Shown: one piece after another, positions 22,906-27,308 of the stretch
Numbering within the stretch: the stretch's first letter is position 1
Layout of the letters: the number at the start of each line of letters is the position of its first letter
Source: Kosmotogaceae bacterium UBA1373
GTDB lineage: Bacteria; Thermotogota; Thermotogae; Petrotogales; Kosmotogaceae
NCBI GenBank assembly: GCA_002305955.1
Contig: DBRH01000030.1
Location: forward strand, 9,410-36,717
DNA length: 27,308 nt
Reading direction: 5' to 3'
The notes under the pieces: model-generated
What the model saw: the letters and a program-made list of their open reading frames with translations, nothing else
Database searches by the model: none
Told to the model about the DNA's origin: nothing
Program-made: the position numbers and the translations under genes

Positions 22906-23584
22906 GGTCGGACTTGAAAGAATAGCCCTGTTGCGTTCGGATATTCTCAAGATGGCCCGCTACATTCAGAACATATGCAATAAAAGTTCTATTGCGATGC
23001 TTGAACGTAACGAACATCAGGCCAGGGATGTTCTCTATTCCGATTCCGTAATTGACCACTACCAGATCGAATTGCAAAAGACTATAATAAGCCTCACGGG
23101 AATCCTTACGCCGACCGGAAAGGACCTGAGGTTTTTGACCATGACCATGAGCATAGTGAACACGCTCGAGAGAATCGGGGACAAATTCGTCTCTATATGC
23201 GAGCTGGCGATGGTTTTAATAAAGAAGCCGCCGATCGGTTATTACGAAAAGTTGCGAACCATGTTCGACGGAGTCTCCCTGATGCTCAAAGGATCCATCG
23301 ACAATCTGGTCGATCCTTCTCTTTTGGAGGCCGAAAGACTCTGCCGGAACGATTCGAACATCGACAGTCTTCTCGAGGGAGTTCGCAACGATCTGTTGAG
23401 CAACATGGAGCAGTCTCCTTCGATTACATCCAGAGCCGTAGATCTCTTGAGGGTATTCTGCGACCTCGAGGAAATCGCGGATCTGTGCACCGAGCTCATG
23501 GAGGCCGCCGTCTATATCGACACCGGAAAGTATTATCGCTGTATGAACGATATTTTTCAGCCCGTCGATTTCAAAGCCTACTGA
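22895..23584 (+). CDS. phoU: PhoU domain protein
   Basis: This 229-residue all-helical protein has two PhoU repeats. Metal-binding patterns are seen as NEHQARDVLYSDSVID and VNTLERIGDKF in the first half, and NDSNIDSLL and DLEEIADLCTE in the second. PhoU proteins usually restrain the PhoR kinase and the Pst phosphate importer, but neither is encoded in the window. The same position after nadK is held by a PhoU homologue in T. maritima (TM1734, from memory). ATG 22895 lies within the end of nadK. It is followed by the Lpt-like giant gene after 17 bases, in the same apparent operon. Confidence 0.88.
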   Translation: MISKVGLERIALLRSDILKMARYIQNICNKSSIAMLERNEHQARDVLYSDSVIDHYQIELQKTIISLTGILTPTGKDLRFLTMTMSIVNTLERIGDKFVSICELAMVLIKKPPIGYYEKLRTMFDGVSLMLKGSIDNLVDPSLLEAERLCRNDSNIDSLLEGVRNDLLSNMEQSPSITSRAVDLLRVFCDLEEIADLCTELMEAAVYIDTGKYYRCMNDIFQPVDFKAY

Positions 23585-23601
23585 AAAGGGAGGCGAGTGT
23601 T

Positions 23602-26600
23602 TTGGGTACACTCATAAAGTATATAGGCTATCAAACCCTCGGTTCTTTCTTCATCGGTCTGGGTGGTTTTATAGTGTTTGTCAGCCTGGAGCTTCTGTAT
23701 TACCTTTCCGATATGATAATCCGATACAAGGTGGGAATAGACAAGCTCTTTCTCCTCATATACTACAATCTCCCGGAGTTCATCGTTATGGGCGTTCCAG
23801 TGGGAGTGCTTCTGGGAATATTCTGGGTCCTCTCCAGGATGCGTTCGGACAACGAACTCATAGCTCTCCAGACTCACGGTATATCCCTCAAGAAACTCGT
23901 CATACCCTTTTTGATACTCGGAGTCGTATTCAGCGGAGTAGCCTATTTACTCAACGACTACCTTGTTCCAAACGCCTCTTCCAAGGCAACCGAAGCGATG
24001 GCAAGGTTCGTTTATCGACAGCCCGAGGTGACACTGAAAGAAAACGTCTTCATGCAGGACAATCAGGGGCGTATGATACACGTTCGAAGAATAGATCCGG
24101 AGACCAAAGAATTGAAGGGAGTCTCAATATACGAAGTAACGCGGTCTGAAGTTACTCTTACAACAGCCACTTCCGCGGTCATCTCTCCGAACAAATGGAC
24201 CCTGAAGGATGTCAGGATCTACCAGGTAGATTCTTCGGGTTTCCTGGGGGCTGAAATGCAGTTCAATACCGCCGAGTTCGATATAGATCAGGATATAGAA
24301 CGTTACCTGGCCAGCTTCAAAGCACCAAAAGAGAAGACGAGCGCCGAGTTGAGACAGGACATAAAGGCGTTCAAAAACACCGGCATAGATACATCCTCGC
24401 TCGAAGTGGCGTTGCAGGAGAAGTACTCAATGTCTATTGCCCCACTCGTAATAGTTCTTCTGGGTGTGCCCGTGTCGCTCATGTTCAATCTTCAATCTAA
24501 AGCCTGGTCGGTAATACTCACATTCTTGCTGGTTGTCATTTACCAGGGTTCGGGAGCCTGGCTGAGCGGAATGGGCAAGGAAAACCTCCTCAACCCCACA
24601 CTGGCACCATGGATTCCGAATATAGTTTTCGCGATCGTTGGAGTTATTGTGTATTCGCTCATAGACACCAAAGCGAGTTACAGGCTCTCGGAGATGCTTA
24701 CGAGGCTTTTGAGAATCTCCGTGATACTTCTGGCGATCATCGTACCGGGAACTCTTATCGGAGCGAACGTGAAGATAGTGGGCGGAAGCATTCTGGGATC
24801 GGGAATGGGAAATGAGATACTCCTCCAGGACGGTGTAAGGGTTGATTACTCTAGTGAAACTCTCACAGCCACCATCGACGCTTCCAACGCTTCCATCTTG
24901 ACTTCCAACGGAAGTCCCGTATCCATTTCTTTCTGGGGAAACGTAACTATGGTCAGCAGTGAAACGACCATCAATTCAGAAAGACTGATACTTGATCTAA
25001 CCAACGAAAAGCTGGAAAGCATGGAGATATACACCAGAACTGAAATAGAGGTACCCGCGGTGAGGGGAGAAGGCTCCGGAGATGGATCTAAAGTTCCTTT
25101 TTATGTCTATGGAAGTTACATTCAATCCACCATTGAGGCCTCTCCCACCATGAATGTCACGGATGGTTACATAACTACATGCGACAGAGGTCATCCCCAT
25201 TACAGATTCAAGGTGTCCTACGCGGTCGTTACGCCGGGAAAGGGGATGTCGGTACAGAACATGGTCATGTACATCGGCGATCTGCCTGTGTTTTATCTTC
25301 CCTACTACTATTTTCCTCTAGACGATCCCGACAGGAGACCGTTCGATGTTGATCTCAGCGGAATTGTAGATGCTAAAACCAGAATAACTTTGAGATATCT
25401 TGAATTGGATTGGCTGCTTTTACAGGGTTCGTGGTACAGGAATTGGCTTTCGACGGAAGATGCCTTCACCGCGAAGGCCGCTCTTTACACCCCCTTTGGA
25501 GACCTCGAACTCTTCGGCCAGTTCGGACAGGAGAAGCAGACCAGTTACGGGGGATACGTTCTTATAAAGCCCAAATTGGAATGGATGAGGTTTCAGGGTG
25601 GAGCCTTGTACATAACAGGCCCCTCGCTCAAAGAATTGCAAACGCCTTTCACGGGTTTGAACCTCGGCGAAACTATTACCTCCAGAAAAGTTACCCAGAT
25701 GGACCCCTTCGCGATCAAGCAATCCATGAACGCCACAGAGCTGACTCTCGGATATGTTCAGTTTCTATCTCCCGAAGAGTGGGATGTTGAACTCGATGTT
25801 TTTGGGGCTTACGCCCGTCTCGATGACAAGACGCTTTGGATGGTTAACCTCCAGAAGCTGACTATTCCAACCGAAGAAGGCTTCGATGCAGGTTTCTTCA
25901 AGTTCAAAACCAGCGAATTCAACCTCAGCGGTCTCTTCGGGCAGAGATACATAAATAAAGAGATCCTGTACTCTCTGAGAACCAAGGCTTCGGCAATCCA
26001 AACCGAGGGTGAACTCTTCGATGCGGATTTCTCGGTTAAGTCGTTGAACTTCTCGCTGGCTTCCGCGGCGGCCACTATCACCGAACTGTTCGACCCGGCC
26101 AAAATGGAGGATTTCGTTCTGGAGGTAAGCACTTATCTTTTCACACTGGGAAATCTGAAAATCGGAGGAGATCTGAAAGGTACCTTCGACGCATCGACAA
26201 CGCAGTTGAATATAACGATGCCTGCAGACAACAAAGGGATTGGAAAGAACTATCTGACCTTCGTGACTGACGATGGAAAACTGAAGATAAACGGCAGGTA
26301 CGCCCTGGACTTCGATTCTCAACATGAAAAGAACAAAGATAGAGTTTTCTGGATAGATCCCCTCGACCTTCTCTACGAAGACTTCGTTACGGTTGAACTG
26401 AAGTTTTACTTCGAATCCAGGTACGACGGCTCTTTCAAGATAGAAGGAAAGAAGCTCAGAGTCTATAAGGATTTCGAACTGCTAAAAAAAGAGTGGGGAC
26501 CCGTTTCTCTCAACGTCATTCTGGAGCCGGCCTACGAGATAGCATTCGAGTACGAATCTGGAAGCGACTTCAAATTGACGAAGAACCAGATACCCATCAC

Positions 26601-27308
26601 GTTGAAGAATGAAGTGATGTGGAAGCCTCTTGAGTGGTACTACCTCGGAGTTCAGTACAATCCCGTTCTCACGTACGATTTTCTCAAGAGTGAATGGAGA
26701 CTGGACCATCCAGGCAAGCTCCTGACAGGAATAAACACGGAGGCTCTAAAGATCGACTACTCGCTCGAGCTGGATTATGAAGAACTCGTCGCTAGTCCTA
26801 CGGATATGAACTGGCTTGGAAAAGGAGAGTTGAATAGCGAAGGGAAATTCGATCTCTGGGGAACCTCTCTCAGTCACAAGTCAGATACCATTTTCATGCC
26901 GGTAACTTCAAAAGCGTCGGAGACCTCATATTCGGTGAGCTTCGAGTCGGATATCTTTTCCCACAGTACCGAGAACAAGGTATACTGGCAATCTGACGAT
27001 CTCTTCGATGACTTCGTGAATAAGGAAAAGCTGACTCTGTCGTTAACGACAAAGACCAAACTGGAGTTCACTCTGGACTGGACTTACGACGCTTCGCCAA
27101 ATATCGTCGATAACGAGAGAAGGCTGAAAGATCTGGTTTTCGGATCCTCCATAACGCTGGAAGACTTCGCCACTTTCGCGCTGAAGTTCAGATATCCTTA
27201 TCTGTCTGGAAAGAACAAGATATACGATAGAATCAGAGTCGAGGTAAACAACCTCACCGTCGGAGAGGTCAAATGGAAGAGCGCCTTCCTGGACTTCACG
27301 ACCGGTTT
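23602..27308 (+). CDS. giant LptF/LptG permease fused to an LptD/OstA-like domain (3' partial)
   Basis: The frame is open for 1235 codons from TTG 23602 (GGGAGG at 23588-23593, eight bases upstream) to the window end. Residues 1-355 are an LptF/LptG permease: helices at about 14-37, 55-78 and 100-121, the family block RSDNELIALQTHGISLKKL (81-99) and NDYLVPNA, a periplasmic beta-jellyroll (about 135-270), then helices at 276-296, 300-322 and 334-354. A seventh hydrophobic segment (372-389) leads into an LptD/OstA-like region with GYITTCD (522-528) and DLPVFYLPYYYFP (560-572). From 575 onward the chain is beta-patterned and rich in aromatic and Thr/Ser/Lys/Asp residues; it may be a barrel or a long bridge. 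Lpt proteins move lipid from inner to outer membrane; here permease and receiver are one chain. LptB, LptA and LptC are not in the window. Confidence 0.85.
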   Translation, partial: MGTLIKYIGYQTLGSFFIGLGGFIVFVSLELLYYLSDMIIRYKVGIDKLFLLIYYNLPEFIVMGVPVGVLLGIFWVLSRMRSDNELIALQTHGISLKKLVIPFLILGVVFSGVAYLLNDYLVPNASSKATEAMARFVYRQPEVTLKENVFMQDNQGRMIHVRRIDPETKELKGVSIYEVTRSEVTLTTATSAVISPNKWTLKDVRIYQVDSSGFLGAEMQFNTAEFDIDQDIERYLASFKAPKEKTSAELRQDIKAFKNTGIDTSSLEVALQEKYSMSIAPLVIVLLGVPVSLMFNLQSKAWSVILTFLLVVIYQGSGAWLSGMGKENLLNPTLAPWIPNIVFAIVGVIVYSLIDTKASYRLSEMLTRLLRISVILLAIIVPGTLIGANVKIVGGSILGSGMGNEILLQDGVRVDYSSETLTATIDASNASILTSNGSPVSISFWGNVTMVSSETTINSERLILDLTNEKLESMEIYTRTEIEVPAVRGEGSGDGSKVPFYVYGSYIQSTIEASPTMNVTDGYITTCDRGHPHYRFKVSYAVVTPGKGMSVQNMVMYIGDLPVFYLPYYYFPLDDPDRRPFDVDLSGIVDAKTRITLRYLELDWLLLQGSWYRNWLSTEDAFTAKAALYTPFGDLELFGQFGQEKQTSYGGYVLIKPKLEWMRFQGGALYITGPSLKELQTPFTGLNLGETITSRKVTQMDPFAIKQSMNATELTLGYVQFLSPEEWDVELDVFGAYARLDDKTLWMVNLQKLTIPTEEGFDAGFFKFKTSEFNLSGLFGQRYINKEILYSLRTKASAIQTEGELFDADFSVKSLNFSLASAAATITELFDPAKMEDFVLEVSTYLFTLGNLKIGGDLKGTFDASTTQLNITMPADNKGIGKNYLTFVTDDGKLKINGRYALDFDSQHEKNKDRVFWIDPLDLLYEDFVTVELKFYFESRYDGSFKIEGKKLRVYKDFELLKKEWGPVSLNVILEPAYEIAFEYESGSDFKLTKNQIPITLKNEVMWKPLEWYYLGVQYNPVLTYDFLKSEWRLDHPGKLLTGINTEALKIDYSLELDYEELVASPTDMNWLGKGELNSEGKFDLWGTSLSHKSDTIFMPVTSKASETSYSVSFESDIFSHSTENKVYWQSDDLFDDFVNKEKLTLSLTTKTKLEFTLDWTYDASPNIVDNERRLKDLVFGSSITLEDFATFALKFRYPYLSGKNKIYDRIRVEVNNLTVGEVKWKSAFLDFTTG

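Noticed and set aside
23941..24860. Possible undetected frameshift or gene boundary between permease and OstA-like parts
   Set aside because: Every codon was read in the same frame without a stop, and there is no GGAGG with a start codon at the joint; codon use is uniform across it.
25765..26325. 186-codon minus-strand frame, with other antisense frames between 23578 and 27071
   Set aside because: They lie opposite the continuous plus-strand Lpt fusion frame, lack family motifs and have no consistent ribosome sites. The real gene there has no stop within the window.
1..27308. CRISPR arrays, insertion sequences, prophage or integrated-element borders
   Set aside because: No regularly spaced repeats, transposase or integrase motifs were seen, and neither tRNA is flanked by a visible repeated 3' end.

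Overview
The window looks like a chromosomal segment from a member of the Thermotogota, probably a mesophilic Mesotoga/Kosmotoga-type lineage given its moderate base composition. The evidence is an Omp-alpha-type protein (SLH domain, long coiled coil, C-terminal membrane anchor), a heterodimeric ABC exporter with the asymmetric sites of TM287/288, the gene order ruvB-yggT-nadK-phoU (which, as I recall, matches T. maritima TM1730-TM1734), very strong GGAGG ribosome sites and frequent TTG starts. No insertion sequence, prophage or CRISPR array was seen. Genes are tightly packed, mostly in overlapping operons. The genus assignment is inference.

Layout. (1) Positions 1-3671, plus strand: two subunits of an ABC exporter (the first cut by the window edge), a 33-codon basic small ORF with a perfect ribosome site, and a polyamine-type GNAT acetyltransferase, closed by a palindromic bidirectional terminator. 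(2) 3788-4934, minus: mnmA and tRNA-Pro(CGG), the tRNA having its own promoter. (3) 5152-9605, plus: a polar amino acid ABC importer (binding protein, permease, ATPase, second permease) followed by histidine ammonia-lyase hutH. The first permease has no ATG/GTG/TTG at its expected start and seems to begin at ATA. The hutH promoter lies inside a perfect 15-bp inverted repeat whose second arm contains the hutH ribosome site. (4) 9663-10547: tRNA-Leu(CAG) on the minus strand, divergent from an exported class I glutamine amidotransferase. (5) 10575-17487, minus: a translationally coupled operon aspS, cmk-ispH fusion, rpsA, der, plsY. (6) 17594-19336, plus: the Omp-alpha-like protein, divergent from aspS across a compact two-way promoter. 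(7) 19423 to the window end, plus: asnS, ruvB, yggT, nadK, phoU and a giant open frame.

The most striking item is that last frame, 23602 to beyond 27308. It has no stop in 1235 codons. Its first ~355 residues are a complete LptF/LptG-type permease. After a seventh membrane segment it continues as an LptD/OstA-like periplasmic domain with the LptD hallmarks TTCD and YLPYYYFP, then several hundred beta-rich residues. In Proteobacteria these are separate proteins in the inner and outer membranes, joined by LptC and LptA. Here one chain could span the envelope, in a phylum not known to make lipopolysaccharide. With the Omp-alpha tether 4 kb upstream, this part of the window carries two candidate inner-to-outer-layer connectors. 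The rest is mostly housekeeping (translation, ribosome assembly, phospholipid and isoprenoid synthesis, DNA repair, NADP supply) plus amino acid uptake and histidine deamination.
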